In this document: positions 45,669-58,334 of the stretch, one piece after another
Layout of the letters: the number at the start of each line of letters is the position of its first letter
How positions within the stretch are numbered: the first letter of the stretch is position 1
DNA from: Dryomyza anilis
Lineage: Eukaryota > Arthropoda > Insecta > Diptera > Dryomyzidae
Assembly (NCBI GenBank): GCA_951804985.1
Contig: OX638133.1
Location: 52,066,791 to 52,130,790 of the forward strand
Length of the DNA: 64,000 nt
Direction: 5' to 3'
Position numbers and translations under genes: made by a program
Notes under the pieces: generated by a model
What the model was told of the DNA's origin: nothing
Database searches by the model: none
What the model saw: only the letters and a program-made list of their open reading frames with translations

Positions 45669-46576
45669 GGGCCATTCCACACCAAATCGACCAAAAAAAG
45701 TCAAATTTGAGATTTTACCTTTTCGATTTTAATGAAATGTTAACAACTGATAAAGGGTATCGAGACATGCACTAACAATGTTCGTGCAAAATTTCAAGAT
45801 GGTATTTTGATGGCATCATATTTCAAAAAATAATTTTCTAAATTTTATCAATATTTTTTCTATTGAAAAAAATATATATTTTTTTCAAAAGTAAAATTTG
45901 CAATAATTTTTCAATGTATTTGTAACTCTAATTTCGAAAATGGCGTCAGTTTCATCAAATTGTCTCTAGTTTTTGAGATATATACCATTTTTCGAAAATC
46001 GTAAAAACTACATCCCAAAATCAATATCTCAAAAACTAGATTCAATGACAGGCGTCATTTTAGAAATCAAAGTTACAGATATATTCAGAAATTATTACAA
46101 CTTTTACTGTAGAAAAAAAAATATTTTCTATGCAAAAAATAAAAAAAAAATTGAAAATTATTTTTTAAAATATGATGCCATCAAAATACCATCTTAAAAT
46201 TTTGCATGAACATTTATAATAAATTGGCGAAAACTTACGATATTTTCAGAATTTTAAAAAGGGTCCTTTTTAAGGACATCAATTTTGAAGTGCAAGGATA
46301 ATGACCACGGGCCACATGTTGACGTGTAGAAATTACAACATAATTTTTCTGAAAACTATTAGCTTTAAAACGAGTCATCAAATTTCTAGCATATCTAGTT
46401 CAAGAGATATTTAAATATGAACAACCACACAAAAGTGATTTTTGGCCCTTTTTTCCAACTTTGAGCCACTGTATCCCTGGAAGTAGTTAGTGTTAGTGCA
46501 TGTCTCAATATCCTTTATCAATTCCCAAAATTTAATTGAAATAGGAGAAGGTGAGTCTGGTGGTGTGGAATGGCCC
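45669..46576. mobile_element. MITE with GGGCCATTCCACACCA ends and TAGA duplication
   Basis: Exact 16-bp terminal inverted repeats (45669-45684 and 46561-46576). The four bases outside each end are TAGA (45665-45668 and 46577-46580), a 4-bp target duplication. The 908-bp interior is AT-rich with internal inverted similarity and no transposase. A 4-bp duplication with GGG ends would be compatible with Sola-type elements, but that assignment is tentative. Confidence 0.75.
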
Positions 46577-46584
46577 TAGAACAC

Positions 46585-46926
46585 TTTTTTATTTCACTTC
46601 CACTCAATTTTGGTGTACGTGACTTTTAAAAAAGTCCGACTTGCAGTTTATGGCTGGCACCAATTGCGAAATATTGCAATTGTTGAAAAAATCTGCTTTG
46701 TTTATTTTAACGTAGCCTAAGGGGCTCATGCAATGAAAAATTATATTGCAAGCCTCTGTGAACTGTACAATCTAACTTGAAAGAGGTGTGGTCTAAGCAA
46801 AGCTTTAGGGATTTGCTAAATTATTATCATTGTTGCCAACGTGAAGCGTTGGCACAATGCTATGAACATAACTACAACATGTACAACATAAGTACAACAT
46901 GATATAAACATGATGTGCTCAACATC
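46585..46926 (-). repeat. Detached gypsy A LTR fragment
   Basis: Matches about 30948-31315 of the gypsy A 5' LTR: TTCCACTCAATTTTGGTGTA, GAAAGAGGTGTGGTCTAAGC, TTGTTGCCAACGTGAAGCGT and CATGATATAAACATGATG. Both LTR ends are missing, and no gag-pol is adjacent. Confidence 0.75.
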
Positions 46927-46941
46927 CAAAATTGTGTGTTT

Positions 46942-46943
<2 letters not shown>

Positions 46944-47027
<84 letters not shown>
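46944..47027. repeat. (TA)n microsatellite
   Basis: About 42 TA units immediately before the 5' end of the first Helitron. Confidence 0.95.
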
Positions 47028-47030
<3 letters not shown>

Positions 47031-48032
47031 ATATATTTAAAACTCTTGGTCCGTCTGTCAGTCTGTCGGTCTGTCTGTCTGTCTGTCTGTCTGTTTGTTC
47101 CAGCATCACGTCTAAACCGCTGAACCGATTTAACTGAAATTGCCACAGGATACTAAGGAGTCCGGAGGGTGTCACAGGCTATATATGGGCGGGATTGGAC
47201 AAAGGGGCGTGGTACCTCCCATACAACCTAAACTTTCAAAACGACATAACTCAGCACATACACAATCTAAAAAGATGAAACAAAAAACTAAAATTCACCA
47301 CACTAAAACTCACCACACTAAAACTCACCACACTAAAACTCACCACAATAAAACTCACCACGCTAAAGCTCACCACACTAAAAATGCACCATACTACAAC
47401 TCACCACACCAAAACTCACCACACTAAAACTCACCACACCAAAATTCACCACACTAAAACTCACCACACTAAAACTCAACACAATAAAGCTCACCACACT
47501 AAAACTCACCACACAAAAAATTCACCACACTAAAACTCACAATACTAAAAACTCACCACACCGAAACTCACCACACTAAAACTCACCACACTAAAACTCA
47601 CCGCACTAAAACTCACCACAATAAAACTCACTACACTAAAACTCACTACATTAAAAATTCACCACACTAAAACTCACCACATTAAAACTAACTACACTAA
47701 AACTTCTACTGGGAAAAACTCTACGGGGAAGATTTCTAACGGGAAGAATTCTACGGTAATGCGTTCTATGGGGAAGAATTTTACGGCGAAGATTTCTACT
47801 GGGAAGAATTCTACGGCGAAATATTCTACTGTCTGAATTGTCTTTAAGAAAAGTTGTTTTGACGGAGAATTATTATTTGGTTACTACATTTATAAAACCA
47901 ATAAAAACTTCCACAGCGAAGCACAGGCCCCTGATATAAAAAATAATAATAATGTTTTTTTATATTAATAAAATCGCTTTATATCTATGAATTCACAAAA
48001 TCTTGACACGAGTCGTGCACGGGTCCAGCTAG
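47028..48032 (+). mobile_element. Non-autonomous Helitron, copy 1, with minisatellite body
   Basis: Begins TCTATATATTTAAAACTC (47028) and ends CACGAGTCGTGCACGGGTCC followed by AGCTAG (48032). It thus has the TC start, CTAG end and a GC-rich palindromic hairpin near the 3' end of Helitrons, with A before and T after, as for insertion into an AT dinucleotide. Near the 5' end it carries the AACCGCTGAACCGATTTAAC word common in insect Helitrons. The body is an array of AAACTCACCACACT-type units (47290-47700), then a second array of TTCTACGGGGAAGAA-type units. No Rep/helicase is encoded. Confidence 0.75.
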
Positions 48033-48044
48033 TATATATATATA

Positions 48045-48087
48045 TCTATATATTTAAAACTCTTGGTCCGTCTGTCAGTCTGTCGGT

Positions 48088-48119
<32 letters not shown>

Positions 48120-48913
48120 TCCAGCATCACGTCTAAACCACTGAACCGATTTAATTGAAATTTTGCCACACGATACTAAGAAGTCCGGAGGGTGTCATAG
48201 ACTATATATGGGCGGGATTGGACAAAGGGGCGTGGTACCTCCCATACAATCTAAACTTTCAAAACGACATAACTCAGCACATACACAATCCAAAAAGATG
48301 AAACAAAAAACTAAAATTCACCACACTAAAACTCACCACACTAAAACTCACCACACTAAAACTCACCACAATAAAACTCACCACACTAAAACTCACCACA
48401 ATAAATCTCACCACGCTAAAACTCACCACACTAAAAATTCACCATTATAAAACTTACCACACCAAAACTCACCACACCAAAATTCACCACACTAAAACTC
48501 GACACAATAAAGCTCACCACCCTAAAACTCACCACACTAAAAATTCACCACACTAAAACTCACCACACTAAAACTCACCATACTAAAAACTCACCACACC
48601 GAAACTCACCACACTAAAACTCACCACTCTAAAACTCACCGCACTAAAATTCACCACAATAAAACTCACCACACTAAAACTCACTACACTAAAAATTCAC
48701 CTCACTAAAACTCACCACACTAAAACTCACAACACTAAAAATTCACTAAACTAATTAAACTAAAACTCACCAGATTAAAACTAACTACACTAAAACTTCT
48801 ACTGGGAAATACTCTACGGGGAAGAATTCTACCGGGAAGAGTTCTACCGGGAAGAATTCTACGGTAAAGCGTTCTATGGGGAAGAATTTTACGGTAATTT
48901 TACTATGGGGAAG

Positions 48914-48917
<4 letters not shown>
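48045..48917 (+). mobile_element. Non-autonomous Helitron, copy 2, lacking its 3' end
   Basis: Starts TCTATATATTTAAAACTC only 12 bp (all TA) after copy 1 ends and follows copy 1 closely, including the same two minisatellite arrays with a different number and order of units. It breaks off in a TTCTACGG-type repeat into a (TA)n run at 48918, without the CTAG end. Confidence 0.75.
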
Positions 48918-49142
<225 letters not shown>

Positions 49143-49918
49143 TCTATATATGTATATAGATATATATTTATGTCAGTCTGTCGATCTGTTTGTTTGTTCC
49201 AGCATCACGTCTAAACCGCTGAACCGATTTAACTGAAATTTTGCACCAGGATACTATGGAGTCCGGAGGGTGTCATAGGCTATATATGGGCGGGATTGGA
49301 CAAAGGGGCGTGGCATCTCCCATACAACCTAAACTTTCAAAACGACATAATTCGGCACATCCACAAGCTAAGAAGATGAAACAAAAAACTCAAAAAAAAA
49401 AAAAATACAAAAACACAAAACCAAAAGCAAAAATCAAATACAAAATCAAAAGTAAAAGCACAAAACTTAAGCTATAACTCAAAAACAACAGAAAAATAAA
49501 AAAGGATAGAAAACACACAACAATAAAATTCACTACACTTAAACTCACCACATTAAAATTCACCACACTAAAACTCACCACACTAAAACTCACCACGCTA
49601 AAACAAACCACACTAAAACAAACCACACTAAAACGTCTACTGGGAAAAACTCTACGGGGAAGAATTCTACTGGAATAAATTCTACTGGGAAGAATTCTAC
49701 GGGGAAGCACAGTCTGAGAAAGAATTGTCTATGAGAAAAGTTGTTTTATCGGATAATTAGTATGGTTTTGGTTACTAAATTTATAAAACCAATAAAAAAA
49801 CGTCCACAGCGAAGCACGGGTCCCTGATATAAATAATAAAAATGTTATTTATATTAATAAAATTGCTCAATAACCTTGCATTCACATAATATTTGCACGA
49901 GTCGTGTACGGATCCAGC

Positions 49919-49921
<3 letters not shown>
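49143..49921 (+). mobile_element. Non-autonomous Helitron, copy 3
   Basis: Starts at about TCTATATATGTATATAGA, carries the ACCGCTGAACCGATTTAACT word, a shorter CACCACACTAAAAC array, and ends GTCGTGTACGGATCCAGCTAG-like at 49921 (CTAG at 49918-49921, followed by T). An A/C-rich tract with AAAAACACAAAACCAAAAGC lies in the middle, unlike copies 1 and 2. Confidence 0.7.
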
Positions 49922-50273
<352 letters not shown>

Positions 50274-50276
<3 letters not shown>

Positions 50277-51053
50277 GCTGGATCCGTACACGACTCGTGC
50301 AAATATTATGTGAATGCAAGGTTATTGAGCAATTTTATTAATATAAATAACATTTTTATTATTTATATCAGGGACCCGTGCTTCGCTGTGGACGTTTTTT
50401 TATTGGTTTTATAAATTTAGTAACCAAAACCATACTAATTATCCGATAAAACAACTTTTCTCATAGACAATTCTTTCTCAGACTGTGCTTCCCCGTAGAA
50501 TTCTTCCCAGTAGAATTTATTCCAGTAGAATTCTTCCCCGTAGAGTTTTTCCCAGTAGACGTTTTAGTGTGGTTTGTTTTAGTGTGGTTTGTTTTAGCGT
50601 GGTGAGTTTTAGTGTGGTGAGTTTTAGTGTGGTGAATTTTAATGTGGTGAGTTTAAGTGTAGTGAATTTTATTGTTGTGTGTTTTCTATCCTTTTTTATT
50701 TTTCTGTTGTTTTTGAGTTATAGCTTAAGTTTTGTGCTTTTACTTTTGATTTTGTATTTGATTTTTGCTTTTGGTTTTGTGTTTTTGTATTTTTTTTTTT
50801 TTTGAGTTTTTTGTTTCATCTTCTTAGCTTGTGGATGTGCCGAATTATGTCGTTTTGAAAGTTTAGGTTGTATGGGAGATGCCACGCCCCTTTGTCCAAT
50901 CCCGCCCATATATAGCCTATGACACCCTCCGGACTCCATAGTATCCTGGTGCAAAATTTCAGTTAAATCGGTTCAGCGGTTTAGACGTGATGCTGGAACA
51001 AACAAACAGATCGACAGACTGACATAAATATATATCTATATACATATATAGAA
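50274..51053 (-). mobile_element. Helitron copy 4, mirror image of copy 3
   Basis: Reverse complement of copy 3, apparently identical, with CTAG at 50274-50277 and the 5' end at about 51053. It is either a real inverted duplication or an assembly duplicate. Confidence 0.7.
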
Positions 51054-51058
51054 AGAAA

Positions 51059-51119
<61 letters not shown>

Positions 51120-51319
51120 NNNNNNNNNNNNNNNNNNNNNNNNNNNNNNNNNNNNNNNNNNNNNNNNNNNNNNNNNNNNNNNNNNNNNNNNNNNNNNNNN
51201 NNNNNNNNNNNNNNNNNNNNNNNNNNNNNNNNNNNNNNNNNNNNNNNNNNNNNNNNNNNNNNNNNNNNNNNNNNNNNNNNNNNNNNNNNNNNNNNNNNNN
51301 NNNNNNNNNNNNNNNNNNN
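51120..51319. other. Assembly gap of 200 Ns
   Basis: Exactly 200 N characters between a (TA)n run and the left end of a large repeat. The round length suggests a placeholder, so the true distance is unknown. Confidence 0.99.
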
Positions 51320-52972
51320 TTGGTGGTCGACACCTTTACCATTATAATTCTATATTAATAACACTACACTCATTATGGTGCAGTGAAAGCAGCAAATATT
51401 GGATGCATTTGTGACGCTGATTCCGAAAATAGCATTAGTTTTGTCAAATTGTCTATAGTTATGAGATAAAGGCCATTTTTTCAAATTATCATTATTTTGG
51501 TCTTCTCTTTATATTTAAAACTCCAACAAACGAAAATAATGAAAATGTCTTTTCGAAATTAGACGCATAAAAATATCGCTCTACAATACAAAATTTGAAT
51601 AAAAAGCGTGAAAAAATTTGTTCGTGAGATATAAGCAAAAGAAATTCAAATTTAATTAAAAGTTGAAAATTTTTGGTAATAAAATACTTTATTACATAGT
51701 GGACAAAAATGTTAAAAATATGTGTATGAACTTTTATGTGGTGTCAAGTATCCTCTTTAAAACCTCATTTATGTAATAAAGTTTTTCATACATAACATTT
51801 TTATATTTTGAAAAATTTTACCTACTACTTGCTTATATCTCGCAAACAAATTTTTTCAGGCTTGAAAGCAAATTTGTATTTTATGGCGCAAAGTTTTCTG
51901 CGTCTTATATCGAAAAGATAATAATTTCATATTTTTCTTATGTTTGATTTTTAAAAATAAAAGAAGAATAAAATAATGGGAGATTATAAAATGGGATATA
52001 TCTCAAAAACTAGAGCCAATTTGACTAAACTGAAGCATATTTCGGAGTTAGCTCTATAAATGTATCAAATTTTTGCTGTAACTTTTCCTGCACCATGTCA
52101 AAATTTGAATTTTGTCGGGCTGTGTAATGCACCAATACTGAAAAATATAGAAATACAATATTTTTTTGTCAATTATTTTTTTCTGTCGTTTGAACTGCGT
52201 TAATTAATTAAGCTTGTCTATAAATAGTAAGATAATGCAAATTAGGGCCTAAAAGTTATATTATTTTTTTTACAATTTGAGTAAAAAAAAATAATGTCCT
52301 ATTCGCACATTGCATTTTGGATCGAAATAGGCTTAAACAATTAGAGATTGAATCTTTTAATGTCCTCCTAAAATTTCACCAATTTTTAATGTAATTTGGT
52401 AAATTTGGTAAATTCTAGCAGCACAATGTAACTTTTAAGCCCTATTACATTTTAAAATAAAAATAAAATTTTTGTTATGTATATGTCAAACATCGAAGTA
52501 GTGGGTATTCAAATATCTTGAATATTTTTCAACCAAACTGGAATACAAATATTTTTATATTGAAAAATTATTACATTATTCTCTTGGTATTTTCCGTAAT
52601 CAAGCATGTTATATGTATGCAATTTAAGAATGTTTACGTACTTCAGACATAACAAATATCACTGATGAGGATACTTGGCTGTATCCAAATGGTCCGGATC
52701 ATTGCCTGTGTTGTGTTTTCAATTTGTTGTTGTTTCTTCAAAAACTTTCAATAGAACTTAGCCATGACCTGGGCAGTTAGATGTCGGCTCTCTTCCAAAA
52801 GAGTACATCGAAAAAACCTTCAAAAAATAACAAAATTAAGGATCTAAACCTTTCTGACCATCTTTCTTTTGTATATTAAATTATTTATATTATTTGTATA
52901 TTGAAAGTTTTGAAAACGAGTACACCAATTCACCACCTTTCAAATGAGACTAACTTTAATATTCAACTTATA

Positions 52973-53172
52973 CACTCAGAAAAAAACCCATGAAATCACA
53001 TAAAAATTTGTTAATATGACGGTATTAAAAATATAATTATTTTCATATAAACATAAAAAAAAAGTTGAATACCTGATATTTTCTACTATTTAATGCTATT
53101 TACCGATGAAAATAATAATTTATTATGTTGAAAAAAACTTTCGTTTGTATGGTATTTTTATCTGAGTGTGAT
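52973..53172. mobile_element. Small MITE-like unit with CACTCAGA ends
   Basis: Starts TACACTCAGAAAAAAACC and ends TTTTTATCTGAGTGTGA, short inverted termini, ~200 bp. The counterpart at about 56080-56263 in copy 2 has a 15-bp internal deletion. It is present in both large repeats, so it predates their duplication. Confidence 0.5.
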
Positions 53173-53207
53173 TCACATGCTATATTAGTTTAACGGAAAG
53201 CAAAAAG

Positions 53208-53690
53208 TTGTATTTCAACGAAATGTATATATTGTATTTCAACGCAATGTATATATTGTATTTCAACGAAATGTATATATTGTATTTCAACGAAATGTAT
53301 AAATTGTATTTCAACGAAATGTATATATTGTATTTCAACGAAATGTATATATTGTATTTCAACGAAATGTATATATTGTATTTCAACGAAATGTATATAT
53401 TGTATTTCAACGAAATGTATAAATTGTATTTCAACGAAATGTATATATTGTATTTCAACGAAATGTATATATTGTATTTCAACGAAATGTATATATTGTA
53501 TTTCAACGAAATGTATATATTGTATTTCAACGAAATGTATATATTGTATTTCAACGAAATGTATATATTGTATTTCGACGATATGTATATATTGTATTTC
53601 GACGATATGTATATATTGTATTTCAACGAAATGTATATATTGTATTTCAACGAAATGTATATATTGTATTTCAACGAAATGTATATATTG
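53208..53690. repeat. 24-bp minisatellite, about 20 units
   Basis: Tandem units starting TGTATTTCAACG and ending in GTATATAT. Two units have CGACGATATG in place of CAACGAAATG. The period is a multiple of three, so several reading frames stay open through it on both strands; this is not evidence of coding. Confidence 0.95.
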
Positions 53691-53721
53691 AGGATACTTG
53701 ACTGTATCCAAAACGGTCCGG

Positions 53722-53756
<35 letters not shown>

Positions 53757-53796
53757 AAGAGTGAAGTGCATCAAAGAAAAGAGTGAAGTGCATAAG

Positions 53797-54081
53797 TTTG
53801 TAAGACAGCGTACACAATTTGCGAGTGATAAGATGAAGGCCAGATACGACTTGCGCACAAATTCAGATGGATTTACAGAAGGACAACTTGTTTTGCTCTA
53901 TAACCCACAAAGGAAGAAAGGCTTATCCCCTAAGCTACAAACACACTGGGAAGGACCATACAAGATAATTAAAAGAATTAACGATGTCGTGTATCGGGTT
54001 CAGAATACTGCAGGCGTTAGACGAAAAATGAAAGTGGTACATTTAGAAAGGTTGGCGCCGTATAGAGAGAGAGAGGATTAA
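53797..54081 (+). pseudogene. Gypsy B integrase C-terminal domain
   Basis: The frame reads RYDLRTNSDGFTEGQLVLLY, NPQRKKGLSPKLQTHWEGPY and KIIKRINDVVYRVQ, ending HLERLAPYRERED. This is the SH3-like/GPY-F C-terminal domain of gypsy integrase, immediately before the polypurine tract. All upstream gag-pol is missing: a (TA)n run joins the fragment to the end of the preceding large repeat. A duplicated AAAGAGTGAAGTGCAT lies at 53755-53791. The reading frame is intact to its TAA. Confidence 0.85.
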
Positions 54082-54086
54082 TATCT

Positions 54087-54098
54087 GGTGGAGGGTAG
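54087..54098 (+). other. Gypsy B polypurine tract
   Basis: GGTGGAGGGTAG directly precedes TGTTACGAAAAGAGG, the start of the 3' LTR. Confidence 0.75.
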
Positions 54099-56787
54099 TG
54101 TTACGAAAAGAGGTAATAATATATATATATATATTACTTGAAACTTAGCACTCATCGGATAATTTCGTTAAAATTCAACATTTTGCACGTAAACCATAAG
54201 TTAATTATAGAAAAATTGGGGCTCATTTAAATGTAATGAAATACTTTTTGTAGTGGTTAAGTCGTTTTTAAAACCTCTAACACAAACATCACAAACATAA
54301 TAAGAAATTATGGACCAAAAGTTATAAAACTGATTTTGGTGGTCGACACCTTTACCATTATAATTCTATATTAATAACACTACACTCATTATGGTGCAGT
54401 GAAAGCAGCAAATATTGGATGCATTTGTGACGCTGATTCCGAAAATAGCATTAGTTTTGTCAAATTGTCTATAGTTATGAGATAAAGGCCATTTTTTCAA
54501 ATTATCATTATTTTGGTCTTCTTTATATTTAAAACTCCAACAAACGAAAATAATGAAAATGTCTTTTCGAAATTAGACGCATAAAAATATCGCTCTACAA
54601 TACAAAAATTTGAATAAAAAGCGTGAAAAAATTTGTTCGTGAGATATAAGCAAAAGAAATTCAAATTTAATTAAAAGTTGAAAATTTTTGGTAATAAAAT
54701 ACTTTATTACATAGTGGACAAAAATGTTAAAAAATATGTGTATGAACTTTTATGTGGTGTCAAGTATCCTCTTTAAAACCTCATTTATGTAATAAAGTTT
54801 TTCATACATAACATTTTTATATTTTTGAAAAATTTTACCTACTACTTGCTTATATCTCGCAAACAAATTTTTTCAGGCTTGAAAGCAAATTTGTATTTTA
54901 TGGCGCAAAGTTTTCTGCGTCTTATATCGAAAAGATAATAATTTCATATTTTTCTTATGTTTGATTTTTAAAAATAAAAGAAGAATAAAATAATGGGAGA
55001 TTATAAAATGGGATATATCTCAAAAACTAGAGCCAATTTGACTAAACTGAAGCATATTTCGGAGTTAGCTCTATAAATGTATCAAATTTTTGCTGTAACT
55101 TTTCCTGCACCATGTCAAAATTTGAATTTTGTCGGGCTGTGTAATGCACCAATACTGAAAAATATAGAAATACAATATTTTTTTGTCAATTATTTTTTTC
55201 TGTCGTTTGAACTGCGTTAATTAATTAAGCTTGTCTATAAATAGTAAGATAATGCAAATTAGGGCCTAAAAGTTATATTATTTTTTTTACAATTTGAGTA
55301 AAAAAAAATAATGTCCTATTCGCACATTGCATTTTGAATCGAAATAGGCTTAAACAATTAGAGGTTGAATCTTTTAATGTCCTCCTAAAATTTCACCAAT
55401 TTTTAATGTAATTTGGTAAATTTGGTAAATTCTAGCAGCACAATGTAACTTTTAAGCCCTATTACATTTTAAAATAAAAATAAAATTTTTGTTATGTATA
55501 TGTCAAACATCGAAGTAGTGGGTATTCAAATATCTTGAATATTTTTCAACCAAACTGGAATACAAATATTTTTATATTGTAAAATTATTACATTATTCTC
55601 TTGGTATTTTCCGTAATCAAGCTGTTATATGTATGCAATTTAAGAATGTTTACGTACTTCAAACATAAACAAATATTATAGAAAAAATGTTCTTAAATAG
55701 TGAGCCTATGAGGTGTCACTCTTAATCTTTATAAATTGTTATAAAAGTATGATCACACAAATATCACTGATGAGGATACTTGGCTGTATCCAAATGGTCC
55801 GGATCATTGCCTGTGTTGTGTTTTCAATTTGTTGTTGTTTCTTCAAAAACTTTCAATAGAACTTAGCCATGACCTGGGCAGTTAGATGTCGGCTCTCTTC
55901 CAAAAGAGTACATCGAAAAAACCTTCAAAAAATAACAAAATTAAGGATCTAAACCTTTCTGACCATCTTTCTTTTGTATATTAAATTATTTATATTATTT
56001 GTATATTGAAAGTTTTGAAAACGAGTACACCAATTCACCACCTTTAAAATGAGACTAACTTTAATATTCAACTTATACACTCAGAAAAAAACCCATGAAA
56101 TCACATAAAAATTTGTTAATATAATTATTTTCATATAAACATAAAAAAAAAGTTGAATACCTGACATTTTCTACTATTTAATGCTATATACCGATGAAAA
56201 TAATAATTTATTATGTTGAAAAAAACTATCGTTTGTATGATATTTTTATCTGAGTGTGATTCACATGCTATATTAGTTTAACGGAAAGCAAAAAGTTGTA
56301 TTTCAACGAAATGTATATATTGTATTTCAACGAAATGTATATATTGTATTTCAACGAAATGTATATATTGTATTTCAACGAAATGTATAAATTGTATTTC
56401 AACGAAATGTATATATTGTATTTCAACGAAATGTATATATTGTATTTCAACGAAATGTATATATTGTATTTCAACGAAATGTATATATTGTATTTCAACG
56501 AAATGTATATATTGTATTTCAACGAAATGTATAAATTGTATTTCAACGAAATGTATATATTGTATTTCAACGAAATGTATATATTGTATTTCAACGAAAT
56601 GTATATATTGTATTTCAACGAAATGTATATATTGTATTGCGACGATATGTATATATTGCATTTCGACGATATGTATATATTGTATTTCAGCGAAATGTAT
56701 ATATTGTATTTCAACGAAATGTATATATTGTATTTCAACGAAATGTATATATTGAGGATACTTGACTGTATCCAAAACGGTCCGGAT

Positions 56788-56788
<1 letters not shown>
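54099..56788 (+). repeat. Probable 3' LTR of gypsy B, about 2.7 kb (large repeat copy 2)
   Basis: Starts TGTTACG after the polypurine tract; from 54336 on it parallels copy 1 (offset 3016). It contains a ~105-bp stretch (about 55660-55765, with GAGCCTATGAGGTGTCAC) absent from copy 1. It ends near GGTCCGGATCTT, where copy 1 has GGATCA. LTRs of this length are known for Ulysses/Osvaldo-like gypsy elements. Confidence 0.6.
56296..56752. repeat. 24-bp minisatellite, about 19 units (copy 2)
   Basis: Same unit as at 53208-53690, with a slightly different unit number and variant positions, including one TTGCGACGATATG unit. Confidence 0.95.
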
Positions 56789-56822
<34 letters not shown>

Positions 56823-56847
56823 ATATATATATATATATATATATATA

Positions 56848-56934
<87 letters not shown>

Positions 56935-56953
56935 ATATATCTATATATATATA

Positions 56954-57030
<77 letters not shown>

Positions 57031-57094
57031 ATATATATATATATATCTATATATATATATATATATCTATATATATATATATATATATATATAC
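56789..57094. repeat. (TA)n microsatellite with periodic TC interruptions
   Basis: About 300 bp of TA interrupted by single C bases (ATATCTATAT) at several points. Confidence 0.95.
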
Positions 57095-58010
57095 AAATAG
57101 AGTAAATAGTCTAGTGTATTGCGTGAACTGAGTTTTTTTATTAATTGCCATCACAAAATCAGTGGCGCATATAAAAATATTGAAATGCAAAATTTTATGG
57201 ACTTTTTGAAAATTGTTTTTGCTTATTTTTATGGTAAATAATGTTTTTAAAGGATTTTAAGCATCTACGTAGAATGGTTTCGATTCAAATAATTGATTGC
57301 AATAAAAATGAATATCTTAAGTCCTTTTATTGTGAAATCGTGACATTTTTGCCAAAACATATTTCATTGAGGCACATCCACAGTACTGCACGAAAAAGGT
57401 TAAAATATTTAACATTCGTAAGTTTGGTCAATGTTTTAACCAAAAAAGTGAGGCATTAAAATTTTTAAAATTTTTTAGATTTTACGCACCTACTTAAATT
57501 TTCATAATCTCAAAAAGCATCACTATATAAAATTTTATCCCTATGAATTGGAATTGCTAAACCAATAGAGATATAAACATATTTCTTTTTATGCCTTTTT
57601 TTAAATTGTCTTTAATGACTTAATTAATATATAATTTAAAATAAAATTAATCGTATGTGTCTTTAAAACGGCGTAAAAGTTTTATTTAAAAAAAAAAAAA
57701 TAGTGCAAATCTGCGAGTATTAGAAATTAATTATATATTTTAACTTATGTTGGTAACTTTTCATACGCTTTATAAATATGTAAAATTTTTTCCGAAAGTA
57801 AGTGAAAACAGTGGAATAAGATTTTTTTAAAATTTCTAACTTAAAACTGCCATAACTTATGCGGCCCTTGCAATAGTTAATTCACGCGAACGGAATTCAC
57901 ATGATATAATATCACAGTAGATCGGTACAAAACGAAATTAATGTGACATTCAAAAAAAATTTAAATTTTTTTGTACCCCAAATTCTAAAAAATTTCTGTT
58001 TTTTCCCATA
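57095..58010. other. Unassigned AT-rich sequence
   Basis: No recognised gene or element. A 72-codon + strand frame at 57241-57459 has no identifiable motif. Confidence 0.5.
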
Positions 58011-58334
58011 TACAGCTGCGAAAAAAAAAAAATAGCACCACCCCCACGAGCAATGTTTTTAAAAGCCTCATATTTACATTTGTAAGTTTAAGAAAATTAT
58101 GAATAGGTTTTTAGAAGCAGAAGACTCTAAACTAACTAATAAAAGAAAAAAATTCATAATTTTATTAACCGTTTTCCACAAATTTAAGGAACTTTACAAA
58201 AAATTAAGAAAATTAGCGAAAAAAAAATAGCACCACTTTTCAAATATGCACTTAAGATTATAAAAATGAGAAATAAATAATAACTTCATTACTTTAAATT
58301 AAATTTTTATTAAATGTGAGATTGTTCTTATAAT

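Larger units (their letters stand above)
51320..53725 (+). repeat. Large direct repeat, copy 1 (probable 5' LTR of gypsy B)
   Basis: About 2.4 kb, nearly identical to 54336-56788. The start is lost in the gap, and it ends with GGTCCGGATCA. The word GAGGATACTTGGCTGTATCC occurs both at about 52669 and, slightly changed, at 53692, bracketing a ~1-kb internal segment that holds a small MITE-like unit and the 24-bp minisatellite. Because the second copy directly follows a polypurine tract with TGTTACG, the pair is best read as long LTRs. No ORF beyond minisatellite read-through is present. Confidence 0.6.

Noticed and set aside
53208..53690. CRISPR-like regular array
   Set aside because: Units are contiguous without unique spacers, and the genome is eukaryotic. 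The same reasoning removes the Helitron CACCACACT arrays.
53208..56752. Long open frames through the 24-bp minisatellite on both strands
   Set aside because: The period is divisible by three and stop-free in several frames at once; there is no start context or family similarity.
57241..57459. 72-codon + frame as a small gene
   Set aside because: No motif, no promoter or splice evidence, and of a length expected by chance.
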